Assembly (NCBI GenBank): GCA_009761415.1
Contig: QUOL01000004.1
Location: 1,302,001 to 1,366,000, forward strand
DNA from: Sarcomyxa edulis
Taxonomy: Eukaryota > Basidiomycota > Agaricomycetes > Agaricales > Mycenaceae
Length of the DNA: 64,000 bases
Direction: 5' to 3'
In this document: piece by piece, positions 34,672-47,894 of the stretch
How positions within the stretch are numbered: the first letter of the stretch is position 1
Layout: each line of letters begins with the position of its first letter
Notes under the pieces: model-generated
Database searches by the model: none
What the model was told of the DNA's origin: nothing
What the model saw: only the letters and a program-made list of their open reading frames with translations
Translations under genes and position numbers: made by a program

Positions 34672-36482
34672 TTAGGTATGCCACTTGTCCGCCGCAACGT
34701 CCGCAGTGACCAAGAATTCCAGTCTCTCCTCCTCACTCGGTGCATCGTGGCGGCCATCCAAGTCATGACTCAGGACCCATCGTCCCTATGATCAGACGTC
34801 AGCGGAAGTGATGGAACGATATACGAAGATGATAGACTGACCGTATAAACTACAGGTGTAATCTCGATGATTCGTAATCGCGATTCTTCGTTCCTGAGCA
34901 TGAGCGCCTTGGCGTCTTGCACAGTAAACATCATTTGAGATTGATCAAAGACATTCCCATATCTCGGATTCGATGGTGTCAATGGAGGCGACGGCGTTTG
35001 AGGCGGTGTTTGCAAGGCAGATTGCCACTCTGATTGATTATCGTCATAGTCGGCCTCTCGAGGGATCCATTGTACGTGCAGCTTGAGTATGCGGAGGTTT
35101 GAACCTTTAGATATCGCTTGACTGATGGAGGACTATGTGAGATATCAAATCAGTCTCTGGCAGAGGTCAGGATACAACGAAATTACTCGAACGCACAGAA
35201 TCTGGGCTTATCACAGAACAGACCAATATTTCTAGGTTTGGAAAATTTGAGCAGAGAAGCTCGATATCCAGAAGAGTTAACTCGGCGTCGCCCACGATGA
35301 ACTCTGTCAGAGTGGGTCCATGTAAACGCGCCAGATCCCGCATGAATGTGCGAGGAATAAGCGTTTGGCCCATTCTCGTGAATGAGTTCAAGGTGAAAGA
35401 TTCCAGAGAGGTGTATGGAACCAATTCCCTGATCCAGTCCCATAAACGTATGTGGCCTACCGTCAGGGTGTCCATAGAACTAGTGCGTACGGTCAGCTTT
35501 TTGAGCCTTGGCAAGGCGACATCATGTGGGGGTTTTCTGTAGTTGCCGGACCCCAGGTACTCCGTATCAAGTACTTTCAGGTTGGGAAGATAGGTGATGA
35601 TAGTTGGGATGGATGCCGATGGTGCTCCCTTGAGTCTCAGGTATTGGAGTCTCGGGAGCTGCGAGAGTACTGTAATCAAGATGGTAGGTGGGACCCCTGC
35701 GCATCTCTAATGCAACAAAGAAAACAATCAAATCGACGTACAGTAGGAACAGGACGGGTATAAAGACGAACTGACGCCCAGCTCCAAATGCGTTAATGTG
35801 GCCCCAACTGGCCAGCCTTGAAGAACCCGTGGTGGACCTTCCATACACCAGATTGAGATTTTGCGAAGCCCTTTGATTGTGATTATTTGAGACCATACGG
35901 CCTCTCCCAGATCACTATGTGTGCGAATAGTTAGTTCGCGCAGAGGGCATTTGCGCACAATCTCGAGAATGGAGAGAAGGATGGTGTGTGCATGTTGAGT
36001 GAGAGAGACTACTGTATCGTCGACCCATGTGATCGAAGTAATGTTTGTGCATAGTTTGAGGGCAGCCAGAGTATCTTCGGTCACGGTCTTGTATTTGGGT
36101 ATAAGGGCTCGATGAACCGCTCCTATATCACAGTCAGTCTCGGAATCCAATATAGATATATGTATGGCCCACCAGTCTCAGTAATAGCACGAACATACTT
36201 GGCCAGATCAGGTCTGAGGAGCAACGTGCTCGACGGATGGCACATACGCGTCTAAACTCGTCAGATATGTTATCTTGAATGCAAATAGTACGCTATACTC
36301 CTCACCTTGGACAAAAGCCGGGAGTCAAGTGTCGTATATAGTAGCGGGATCGCCACTCTATTGAAGGTGCGGCTCACGAGAGCACATGCATGCCAGTCCT
36401 TGCGATCAGTGAGTTGGTGGAGTATGTCGGGGAGTATGTCAGCTGGAAGATCGCTGGGGTCAAATGGTTCAGAAGACGGCAT
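34672..36482 (-). CDS. F-box protein with leucine-rich C-terminal part
   Basis: About six exons on the minus strand. The start MPSSEPFDPSDLPADILPD leads into LHQLTDRKDWHACALVSRTF, a clear F-box. It is followed by irregular leucine-rich repeats (LRELTIRTHSDLG, LTHLELG, LPRLQYLRLKG, LPNLKVLDTEYLG, LPRLKKLTVR, FPNLEILVC). Such proteins select targets for SCF ubiquitin ligases, and this layout is very common and fast-evolving in Agaricomycetes. The C-terminus ends FLVTADVAADKWHT at the TAA of 34672-34674. I joined exons by phase, and those near 36130-36300 and 35690-35790 are the least certain. The substrate is unknown. Confidence 0.8.
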
Positions 36483-39400
36483 TCTCAAACACACACAATC
36501 TGTCGGGAGCCTTTCAGGTTCTTATAGAAAGTCCTGAAGGGAAATCATTTGAGTGTGATGCAAGGAACAAAATCATGATGGTCAACGTTTAAAAAAATCA
36601 TACCGTGTCCGAATACCCCGACTAACTTCCCACGAAAGAGCGGGGCCCGTCGACGCGTTCCGATTATTTCTTGCTTATGTCCTCGACAATCTCCCCTCAG
36701 AACCAACTCAAAACGCCGATACTTCAATTCTGCTTGTCAAACTGCAAGGCCCCAGCTGAACCGTCTGGACTCTCTTGCGATCCCAATTTAGACCGGAACT
36801 CTGGATGGAACAATTCGATCCAGAAACTGTTTCACGCTACTGGCAATGTGCCTCGTCAAACCGCAGCGGGCCATGTATGACTTACCCTATGTCCTCAGAC
36901 TTCCTGCTTTCTTTCGTTCTAAACTACAACTTAGGTGGATGGGTTACCGCGACAAGGTAAGTATTTCGTCTGGCTACATCCCCGACTCGGCCCTCTCGAA
37001 AAACTGACAGTCAACGTAGGTGCACTTAGCTGACTTACGCTTAGTATGAAGATAATTTCTCCTCGTGAACATCGGGCCAAGACAGCAAAGAACCGGATAT
37101 GTCATATACCTGGAAGGTCTCTGATCGTTCACAATGTTGCCCTTGTGTTTCTTCCTGAAATGATTTCTGATCGTTCACGTAGTTTAAAGCGCGAGCCTTG
37201 CGCGTACGGTCTCATCCTATATCTCAGTGTTTTAGCATTGCTGCCCGACCGAGCTCAATCTAGCGACATTCGACGCGGAAGACTGATGCCGCTCATGCGA
37301 GTTTTAGGTGGTGTTTCAAGCGCCCTGATGAGTACGTGCCTATCTGTAATCTGGATTCTGGCTCTTGCCTTGAGCGCTGAATTCTCCTTCTTTTCCCAGT
37401 ATATGTAGATGTCTTCCAATCTCGCTCTCACTCAGGTAAGTACTCAGTCCCTACGCAAGTCGGATTCTCCAACTTAGGGGCATAATCCCCTACCTCAAAC
37501 ATGTACAAATAGGTTATGCTGGAGGCGGCTGGACGATGCCAAGACGATGTAAGCTTGGAGTTTTACCTCGATTCTGAACTTCGCACGATGGGAAATAATC
37601 CAGATATCTAGAAGGCCTAGGGCCTAAGGGTCAATCTCATAGTTGCTTTTCTTCCACGGGACGTAATCAAGACGATTCAAGTCAACGGTGCCTTGACTAT
37701 CTGCACGATTACCAGAGACCAAATTGGACTAAATGAACGGTGAATGCCTGTAACGATAGCTTTCAATGCTATTGCTCCTCTGGGAGGAAATATATATACG
37801 GTACACATCATAATTGGCTTGATTAAAGACAGACTAGGCGGCTCCTTGTATGGCCATGTGAAATACTGGATATATCATTGTCTCTCTAGAAATATCGTCC
37901 CCGTAATCATGCGCCCCAGCGTTTTATCGATGCCATGAGGCTAAGCAAACCACCCCTCGGATGACGCAGAGGGAAATCAATCAGGGATGCATCGGACTCA
38001 TATCCATAAGCTTTCCGGCAGAATAACCCACGAGTCAGCGTACTGTATAATCAGTGATGAGGCAGAAACACATTGCAGCAATCATATATAGATTATACTC
38101 AACGTTGTAGAGGTCAGAGACTTGACGTTATCACTACCAGGAGCTCCACGGACACTCATTTGACGACTTGGTATGATTTTACGGCAAGAAAATATTCCGA
38201 CGAAGATATCGGGCCAAATTTTGCGGTGATGGTAATCTGCCACTCGATTGGGCAAATGCTTGGTGTGGTTTTGTTGTTTTCTCCGTGATAGGTCAGGAGG
38301 TGAATCGAAAGATCTAATCGATGGACTATAAATCTGTTGACGGGGATGGGGCGGGGATATACTGTTACGCGACGGCCGAGGAGGTAGCTTAATGAGCGAG
38401 CAAACTAGTCGAAAAGGTCAGTAAGCATTCAGAGAGAGATTGAACTAGACCGACCGCGTGGACCATTTAGGATTTGAAGCCGGCTGCTTGGACGCCGATG
38501 TCTGACACCAAAATAGTGGTGTCGTTTCGTACAAGTACAATTTGGATCTTTATGAGATCCCGAGACCAGAGAGGTACACCATGGACCAGGGACGACGCTT
38601 CAATAGGAAGATCGTCGTTGAACGTGTGTAAAAACGAGGCTTGAGACTGTATAATAAGGATGCGATGACAGGACCAGGGACCCCAACGGAATTAGACGTG
38701 GACAAGGTTTTTGCTTGTATTTGGGAGATCGTCGGTTTATGCGGGACATACGAACCGACCAGAGGTCCTGTGGGTCCTGTCAAGTCCTGGTTCTTGGACC
38801 GTGCCATCAGATGTGACGAGACTCTGTCGGAATCCGCCCGCAAATGCCGTTCTTGGGAGCTGTCTATAGCTCGATCTCCCACTGGGCGGCGCCATTCTGT
38901 TAGTACGTACGTCAAATTCGACGGCGAAGAAAGCAAGAGAAATCAAGTCACCAAGGGCCCGCGTCGACTCTTAGGTAACGCCCTAAAATACTGACAGAGT
39001 GAGATTTTGGGAAGGAGGTATACACGTTGACAGACCTTCGTGATGAAGAATACCTGGAGGACCGAATTAAGGGTGTTTAGTAGAATTGGGAGGTCCGTTC
39101 CAAATTTGCGACCGTGACAAAACATTGAAGGATCAGCGCTCCCCGTATGTGGCGACCTGATAGGATGAATCGTATCATCTGGCGGATCATGCAGATAGAT
39201 TTGAATCTTCCATATCATTAGATTGCTTTTTGGGATCCATTCAGGCCGTCACGGTGGCACACATGGACTGTTCATCAAGGGCTACATATGCAACTGCGGA
39301 ACCTCGTTACGAAGTCCTCACCCGAGCAAAAAGAATGCATACAATGATTATAAGCGTTCAAGCACCGATCTCGTTATCAGACTTGTGGTATCGATCGGTC

Positions 39401-40657
39401 AGATGGTCTGTTTATAGAGATGGAAGAGATGGAGGTTTAATAAAGCAGATAGAACATATGGAAGTGTCATAAGTACCTACATATCGATACCAGAGCTCAA
39501 TGTCGGCGGCAAACTTGAAGGTCGGACATTGTCTGACAAAGGCTTGCGGAAGTGGCAGCGTCTCGTTCTGGAGAGCCTGTCCAAGCTGAAAAGAGGACGT
39601 TAAAGAGAATCTTCCGTGGGGATGTCCCAAATAAAATCATTGGGAATAAACCTCATGAATTGAGTCTTGAATCGATTGAATACACGGCCCTACTGGTTGG
39701 GGCGAGTGTGAGATCAGGTACATATATGACCACACACCTGAGCCTATGGGAGTACGGAAAGCTTGCTGTAGTCCAAACCCCCTTCGAGAATGAAAACAAG
39801 ATAAGATGTAGTCTTTGACGATGCTCTCAAACATCATTCCGGGCTGTATCACACGATGCGCCCGGAGATGTGACGTCTCAAACACACAAAGCCGCGGGCT
39901 TTCTGAACAGGGCACTGAAAGTCAGATCGTCCACGTTTGGTGCAAGATTGTCATCCGCAGAAGTTTCACTTTCACGACTTCATACTACGCAATGTTAGAT
40001 ATTGATCGAGACGGGTCTTCAACATGAGCGTGGCGAGTTAGCCGTATCGAAGGTCGAATAGTAATGTGAAGAAAACATACTGATAGGCGTCGCGGTTTAC
40101 TAGCATCGCACTGCTAGGCTAGATCGGTCCTGTCCCGAAGATGTTAGAGTTCTCAGACTCAGATTGTTGAACTTACGAGTCGGCGTCGAGACTCTGACTG
40201 GAAGCCCTGGACCAGGGGTATCTATTTGAAGGTTCAATCGGATTGGATGGCGCATGTCATGAGTTCGAGGAGAAAATAAATCAAAGGTCGGACTGTAAAG
40301 GTTCCTGGTCCAGTTGGTGGTGGTGGTGCGAGTTGAGTGCGAGAAGTTGAATCGATCGGCACCGCCGCGATTATGCGGGCCAAAGCGCGAGTCGGATATT
40401 CCGTTCCAGCCGGATAGTCCTCGAACCTCAACTAATTACTGGCAGATCCCAGAATCCGAGGAGGGCAAATAATGCATATGTTGTCTTCATGAGCCTCCTG
40501 GAAAATTCCTGTCATGATCACAAAATTTCGAGGCCAGAAGCAGGTTAACCAGGCCTTGAAACAACTTTTCGTTTTAAAATTCTCGTCTATCCAGAGGCCA
40601 ACTGCATTATCCACGAGAAACTTCCGAGGTCTATATCCTGCATCGTACTCTCATACT
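36483..40657. other. Gene-poor region, possible debris
   Basis: A 4.2 kb stretch without a gene I can support. It holds scattered medium-length frames: 37046-37408 (+, 120 codons with a hydrophobic end), 38550-38936 (-), 38641-38994 (+) and 39637-39915 (-). None has a recognisable motif or joins into a longer product. No terminal repeats, reverse transcriptase or transposase motifs were seen. It may contain decayed genes. Confidence 0.4.
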
Positions 40658-41930
40658 ATGGCTTTGAATTTACAGTCCAAGCTGAAGGCAAGTGGGCGGA
40701 CGATATCGGTCGTCAGACTGCACTGATTTTCTTCGAACTACTTATAGCTCGGCGACGGGAATGAAATCCCTATTCTAGGATTTGGTATGCCCTGTTCTGC
40801 AAGCTTTCATCGCAAAGCCAGTTGTTGATATCCCAAACCCGATGTAGGAACCTATGAACTGGATGGAAAGGACGCGTATAAAGCCGTGACGTGGGCGTTA
40901 GAGGCTGGATATCGCCATATTGTGAGTGATTCTTCCGAGTTGATTCTTGGAATTCTGACCGATAGGCTCCGGGTCGAGTAGGACTCTGCTGATTGGTACG
41001 ACAATGAACGGGAATGTGGCCAAGCGATCCTAGACTTCTGCAAATCCACTGGCACCCCTCGCACGGACATCTTTTACACGACCAAGCTCAAGATCAACAA
41101 TGGTTACGAAAATGTCAAAAAATCTATCAAGAGGTCTATCGCTGCTTGTGGCCTTGGATACGTTGACTTGTATCTCATCCACGGCCCTATCGGTGGACCT
41201 CAAAAAAGGAATGATAGTTGGAAGGCAATCTGTGACGTCCACAAGGAAGGGAGCCTGAAGTCCATTGGTATCAGCACATATGGAGTACGACACCTGCAAG
41301 AACTCTTGGACTTGTGCAAGTCCGAAAACCTTCCACGTCCCGCAATCTTACAGGTACGAAGGTCAAGTCGACTACTTTTACGGTGGGCTGATTAACATTG
41401 TACCTAGATCGACTTGCATCCGTTTCAGACCCGGACGGAGGTTGTAGCGTTTTGCAAGAAGAACGATATTGCGCTCGAAGTACGTCCAACATATGATTTG
41501 CTAATGAGAACCAATGCAACTCATATTACTCCACCGAAAGGCCTGGGCTCCTCTTGTTCGTGGACTGAAATTTAAGCATCCTTCGATCACCGAACTTGCA
41601 AGAAAATATAGCAAAGAGCCTGCACAAATTTTACTGCGATATAGCCTTCAGAAGGTGCGTCGAACCACGATAGATGACTGCGTCACCGATGGTTGATCTG
41701 TCTTATCTATATCACCCGCAGGGATACGTCCCACTACCAAAGTCCGTTTCGAAGGCCAGGATCGTGTCCAATATGCAAGTATTCGATTTCGCCCTTACCG
41801 AAGACGAGTTGGTCCAGTTAGATGGCCTCGATGAAGGTTCCAGCTCATCTTGCTATCTGTCTTATCAGTTACACTGATTCTTCCTGCTATAGCCCTTGTG
41901 ACCGATTGGGATCCGACCCATTGCCCTTGA
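40658..41930 (+). CDS. Aldo-keto reductase
   Basis: Eight exons (40658-40687, 40748-40784, 40848-40921, 40982-41353, 41408-41479, 41541-41654, 41722-41836, 41893-41930) give 283 residues, normal for the family. It reduces carbonyls with NADPH in the cytosol. The catalytic tetrad is visible: Asp and Tyr in HIDSADWYDNE, Lys in YTTKLKI and His in LYLIHGP. LGDGNEIPILGFG begins the barrel, and PLPKSVSKARIVSN is the cofactor 2'-phosphate region. The C-terminus ALVTDWDPTHCP fits fungal relatives. The first intron has a GC donor. It stands alone within gene-poor flanks, so the substrate cannot be inferred from context. Confidence 0.93.
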
Positions 41931-44380
41931 ATGCCCATCCAATTGGCCGCGCTCGGGATTCAAAGATCCTGATGGACTTCTCCTGCGCGTGTACTTATCT
42001 TCTCAGGATGGAATACACATACTGGGATGGATGTAATGACGCGGAACACTATGCAATGATTCTCGTCACTTCAATGACTATGCTTATCTGGTCACCAGTT
42101 CAGTAAGCAAGTCTCCTTTGAATCCGTCCGAACTCCTGCTACACAAATATACAATTGAATCCCCGCGGCTCCCCCCAATCTAATCGTGATCAAGATATCG
42201 ATAAACATGCCTCGCCAATAATCGACAATTCATTCATAGCCATCCCATCGTTCCTCAGATCTCCATTTATGATTATGATCAGCATTTCATCACGATCGGT
42301 AATTTTGTGCATGCCTCGATGATTCTTTCACGGCTTGACTATTTGAGTTGAAAAACGTTCAATTAGCTTTCTACTAGTCTGCTACATAGTTCTGTATATC
42401 GATCAAGATTGCTGCTTATAGTAAGGGTGAGCGCCATCCTCCCGGGTAGCGTCTGGTTGTCTGAAGAAAATCGAGGACGGCACAGTCGGACCCGGTGCAA
42501 CTTCAAAAATGATCAATAGAGCAGCTCTTCGGATTGTTTCTGCAACGCCAATCTCTTTGGTTACTTACGGGTATATTCCTCGATTTAGTCACCAGAGCAA
42601 ATCGCATCGTCCATTGTAGTATTTTGTGCAGGCAAACAAAACTGAAAAATTCGAAGTAAAAGTAAGTGAACAGTCCAAAAAGGAACGGTGACCAGGCCAG
42701 AAAATCCTCAACGCGTTAACATGAGGTACGCAGCGTGTCTTATTTCGTGGTGGCATTGTCGTCAGCACTGCAAACTCCTTGTCTTCCACTTCAACATGTA
42801 ATACCCAAGTGCCCACGTGCGATCTCGTCAGTGGACGGTTGAGAAGAGGGACTTTGCATGTCCGGACAAATCGCGCCTGCGATTCTATCCAAATTTATCA
42901 CTAGAGGCGAGGGGAAGATGTCGGTAGGAAAAACCATTATCGAACTAGACCTTTGATAGAATGCTCGAAGACAAATAAAATGACTCGCACCTCCATTCCA
43001 AGGACTTACACGCGTATGATGGCAGTCAAGTCACAGCAGTACTCTTCCTCGCGACAACGCTGTGTTCAGGGAATTTTGGAACAGAACGAGCGGCCACTAG
43101 TATTTTAGAGACAGCGGGTTTGGTGGTCTTCTATGCAGTCCCTGGGATTGCGGTAGTGCAGGGGCCAGGCTGATACAACCAGAGAAGGCCCGAAAGACCG
43201 AATGATCCATGAATCCACTGGATCAAGTCGACGAGGTCGCCGATCATTCTGTCAATTCTAACTGAGGGAAGCTGCTAAGTAGGCTATAGCAGCTTACTTC
43301 ACACCTGGCTGGGTCGACGCTTCCGCCTGAGTGCATAGTCCATCTCGCGAGTATGGGAAGTAAACAGGAAGGTAGTTGTAATATTCGCAGCCCCGCGTGG
43401 GGCTCCACAAATTGTGGGGATGGTGATACGCACGAGTCCGCCGGGAAGGGAAAGTTATGTGTGAGTCTACCGTCAGCGAAGCTTCTCTGTTAATATAGGT
43501 CTACGTCGGGAGGATGCTGAATGAAGACTTACGTGGGTGGTATTCTCGAAGTTGGCTCGATGCACGGTGAGACTCCAGGAGACTTGTACTAGGTTTCTAG
43601 AGCCATGTCAAGTAACGAAATCGAATCGACGTGTCTTGCAAGGCTATAAGTTTACCGAGTAGTCCAGGGTGTAGTTTATATAGAGACCGTCGATAACGCT
43701 GTGTTTACGTCTCAGGTCTGATGCCGTGAATGCGTGGCTGATGCGCTCAGTTTTGACTCCTGGCAGGCTAAAAGCACGAGTAGAGGCGTAGCACCGGTGG
43801 GATTCGACCAAGTCTCGATAGTAAAGCTGTAATGGAGACCTAGGGCCTGGGCAGTGTAGTTAGTCTGTTAGATAAAAATTTAGGATGGACTATCGCTGGC
43901 AAAGTTCGGTCGAACATTGTGATGAACGATGTGAACGTACCCGAACAAGACAGTCGCGGCCATCAATCATGCAATTGCGCCGGAAATCTCCCTGAAGCCG
44001 CCGGCGCCGGTCTTGAAATATTAATTGTTTCCTCTTTCTTGTCGTTTATCATGTTGCCGTACTATAGCAGAGGACCTGACATTCATTGTAGATATCCAGA
44101 ACATCCAAGAGACAAATATTGCTGAGGACTGCCTCTGGTTTCACCCTGGAATGAATGCAGGCTGTGTCCCTGAAATTAAAAGGTATTTTTGCCCAATACC
44201 GTACAGCTTGATATACATACCGTTAACTCTCACAATTGTAGGGGAACCAGCAATAGAAGCGCGGCGATCACAGATTCGTTATCCATACCTTCCCGCTCCG
44301 ACGCCCTTCCCAACAACATCCCTCTTCTTTTTAAATGGGTCATATTCAACACATATCCAACTCGGTAGCACCCACTTACG
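41931..44380. other. Gene-poor region
   Basis: About 2.4 kb without a supportable gene. Two perfect hairpins sit side by side at about 43389-43417. A minus-strand frame (42589-42816) and a plus-strand frame (43919-44125) have no recognisable motif. The last 100 bases are the presumed promoter and leader of the next F-box gene. Confidence 0.4.
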
Positions 44381-46596
44381 ATGACCGACAAGTCCTCTCT
44401 GTCTCGTCTTGAGAATCTCCCACCTGAAGCATTGCAGAATGTTGCTTATCACACCGTCTGCTCATCTGACACGTTCCTGGGGCCGCCAACAACTTTATCC
44501 AGCCTCCTCTTGACTTCACATAGCGTGAATGACGGACTCGCCTTCCATAGCGCCTCTCTTTACGCAAACATATTTCGCTTCAAATTCGATTATGCTGCCC
44601 CCTTCCGACGTCTTCCCCTTAGTTGGCTTCACACACCTTCATTAGCTGTAGAACTCAAGAAAAGATTCGCTGTCTTGAAGCGAATTCGCCACGCAGAACA
44701 GCAGACTATGTGGAACAGCGTACATGTCTCGGAGGAAGATTTGTGGTGCTGTTACCTTATGCTGATGGAAAGCGACGGAAAAAATGAGAGTCAGCTCCTC
44801 GATTGGGCGAAGCTTAATCTGTTCGTCTACAAGACACTCTGTGGAATCGCGTGCTCTCCTCCTCCTGTCATGCATACCTGGTATTTGAGCATAGAACGGA
44901 GTTCTCTCTTTGTGTGGCTCTTTTGGATGACCACTAATCAAGGTGAGCGTGCCAACAATGCCATGCGTAGGAGGCTAAACCCAAGTCTATCAGAATACCT
45001 CGAACAAGAGTCGGAGCACGTCCGCCGAATGCTTACTATGTTACTCCATCCGTTTCTCTCCAGAGGTCATCAGGTAAGTTTCTTGGCGGTGTGGAAATGA
45101 TTAAGACCGACTCATTACTTACAGTATCCTACACTGTACACCCCCGATTCACATTTCACTTTGCCATTGTGCGGTGGACTCGAATCTCCTGCTCCTTTCT
45201 GTTCTGGACCGTCTCCACCTCTCGCTACCATAAAACATTTTGATCACAAGCTTCGTCTTTCATCCCCAGTATTGGTGTCGGCAGCCATGCTCTCTATGAT
45301 CGTACGCAAAGAGGCCAACCCCATACCTTCTTATAACCTGCCCCCTAATAGAGAAGCAGCCAATGCTCTCGGACGGTTGGGTCCAACTCTCGAGGACATA
45401 ACAGAGTATCATCACCGCACGCGCACTGTCCTGCCTACAAGGTGTCCTCTTGATAAGTCTGACGATGCACTAGATGACAATACCTCCCTTGGAAGCAGAC
45501 GACACGATCAAGACTGGAGCAGGCTAGTATCCTGTTGCGATCCATGGCGGGATGCTCGCATCTTGCGCGGCCCTGTTTACACTCCCGGATCACTGAGTGG
45601 TCCCTGGGGAGGTCGTTTTTTGGTTTGTCGATCTTACCCCCACCCCCTTCTTTCTTTGCTCATTACGAACGATACACCAGGTTCCACCTCTCGAAGAACA
45701 CATGCGCCTAATTCTTGACTCTCGATCCCCTCCCGCTTCTGTACCTCTTTTAGCACGGCCGTTATACGCTAATTTTCATGAACATCACTGCTTAACTCCG
45801 GATCTGCCACTTCTTCCAGGAGACGATAAAAATGGTGGAGACGATATTCTCAATGCATGGCTACCGCGAGGCTTTACCATCAAACACTTAGAAGTCAGTA
45901 CCGTTTTCTTGATTCCCAGTCTGGCGCTGCGCATCGTTCAAGGTCTGACTGTTGTTCATACTTGCAGGACGCAATTGAGGTCTTTGATCCTGTCACGAAC
46001 CGTAACATACGTTACGAGACATTCTTTCCCAGGAGAACGGCGCCCTATTCGAAGCCAGCTGGGGCGAAGCTCCAGACGCATTGGATCTCTCAGGGAGACC
46101 AGGAAACGTCCGAGGTTGATTCGGACTCAGATGACGATTCCGAGTGGTCAGATGTGGTAGAGCGCCAGTCTAGCGGCGTGGCCGACATCCTGGTCACAGG
46201 CGAGGTGAGTAAGCTTTGGGTTTCGATCTTACTTTATCTTATGGGGTTTTTATTGACCCGACGTTATCCTCTCTTTAGACTGAAGAACGTCATGGTGACG
46301 CATGGGGCTCCTTCATGTTCATTGGTAGAGTTCGACCATGGGACGGTCTGGTTGCAATTCTTCGTATACCTGTGCGTTATTCATATCCGAAATTGAGTAC
46401 TCGCGATGCTATTCGTCACATCTGACTTGTGGGTTTATTTTGGCAGATGAACTCGAATCAACATCTCGGACGATGGATTTTCAAGGGGTATATCCATGAT
46501 CAAAACTTCGTTGGCCGCTGGCGCGAGACTTCGACCGACGTCAATATGGTCGGTCATGAAGGCAGCTTTGTGATGGCCAGGTTGAACGACGTATGA
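44381..46596 (+). CDS. F-box protein of a large basidiomycete family
   Basis: Several exons starting MTDKSSLSRLENLPPEALQ, an F-box. A helical middle follows, then a variable region rich in Pro and acidic residues (VDSDSDDDSEWSDVV). The C-terminal module reads FIGRVRPWDGLVAILRIP, then GRWIFKGYIHDQNFVGRW and VNMVGHEGSFVMA. That module, FIGRVRPWDGL..GRW..G..NFVGRWR, recurs at the end of many agaricomycete F-box proteins and may bind substrate. Introns join at RGHQ/YPTLY (45075-45124), at GRFL/VPPLEE and before DAIEVF. The chosen stop is the TGA directly after MARLNDV. A further 3' exon cannot be excluded, because coding-like sequence continues downstream. Confidence 0.8.
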
Positions 46597-47894
46597 ACAC
46601 ACATTTTCGTTCTCCTGAAATGTTGTCTTCCTCATTGGTGAGCAAGAGTTCGGTTCATACACGTTGTACTTCTACTTCGGACTCCTTGTACCTACCCACG
46701 AAGTTATCAAAGACCGTGTACTCTACTGGTTTACGTCCGGGATCTTAGATTGTATCCCATATTGAGGTACGCTGATCATGAAACCGAGCTTGCGTACAGA
46801 ATCGCTGAGGTGGGTCGTTTCTGTGTTCCAAGTTCTCGGTCCTCTCTCTCTCGAAAAAAAAACTCAATTTGCGTGGCGTTTCCCGCCGTAACATCCCCAG
46901 ATTCAAGGTCCGTGACGCTGGATTCGGAAGGTTAATCAACATTTCCATCCTAGTACTGCAGGACATACGTTTGCACTGCTCTTCAAAGTTCCCAGACGGG
47001 TCCGAGACATAATGATTTCGTCAAAGGACGACGTAATTCTCACCAGGACTTCCCGTGAAGTTCGCTGCAATGTGGCGCGAAGTCACTGTTCAATTAACAG
47101 GTTTACCAAACCCACAACAACCCCAGCCAGTGACTCTCAACCCCAGGTTGAACAGCGTACTACGAGTCTTGCTGCCTACGAGAAACGGAAATTAGAAGCG
47201 AAAGAAGAATGGGCGCTCGGTCTGAGAGCCATTCCGGGACAATAGATCATAAGGAAACGGCCTCTCCACTTTGAGAAAAACTCGACCCCTGCCTTGCTGT
47301 TGCCTCGCGCGGTGCACCAGTGACGGACCGAATGGGGTGTCCACGGACAAGGTAAGTAAACGTATCTGTATCTTGCACATCCGGTTTTCTCAGCACAGAA
47401 CGTCTAAAATGAACAAACCTTAGCCATTTTCAGATCCTAAGGATGCACCCGGAGATGAGTCCTCGATGAGTTTTTGATGGGGTGAAGCTGAGAAGGTCAA
47501 TAGGTCGAAGCGATTCTTGCTGTAGATTACATGTATCGAATTGTTGGATATGGGGGTCCGTAACACCAGGGATCGTTGGAAGGACCAAAGTTCCATCAAG
47601 GATCAGGCCTTGATTGGATCTATCGACACCTTGTAAGGGAAGTCTTCCGGCATGAGTGGAGGTAGACAGTTGACAAGTGGCGCTGCTGAGATGTATAAAC
47701 GGGGCTTCCGGTAACGTTACCCCATGTAAAGACAATCGGACGCGGGTCAAAAGGGGTTCCTATCCTGGATTATTTCTTTCAGGCCAAATTCATCGATCCG
47801 GATTCAAATGTGATGCCTGGGGGTGCTTTAAAGGGACTCACAAGCTGGCTTGTGGTTCGGATACCCCGAAGTCGACTACAGCACAATCGTCAAG
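46597..47894 (+). other. Coding-like debris upstream of the WOPR gene
   Basis: Between two plus-strand genes. From 46620 to 46770 one frame reads GSYTLYFYFGLLVPTHEV then IKDRVLYWFTSGILD before a stop. The continuation (LRYADHETELAYRIAE) is in a different frame. A third piece (47012-47245) ends KLEAKEEWALGLRAIPGQ and a stop. These could be an extra 3' part of the F-box gene, a separate frameshifted pseudogene, or chance. The last 600 bases would carry the promoter of the WOPR gene. Confidence 0.35.

Noticed and set aside
37046..37408. 120-codon frame with a hydrophobic C-terminal end
   Set aside because: No family resemblance, no clear promoter or splice partners; kept only as part of the gene-poor region.
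38550..39915. Remnant of a second DUF6534 membrane protein
   Set aside because: The resemblance of pieces such as FAADIELWYRY is too weak and the order of segments does not fit.
43919..44384. Carboxylesterase-like string (IAEDCLW)
   Set aside because: Only a few residues resemble the SEDCL motif and the rest of the enzyme is absent in all frames.
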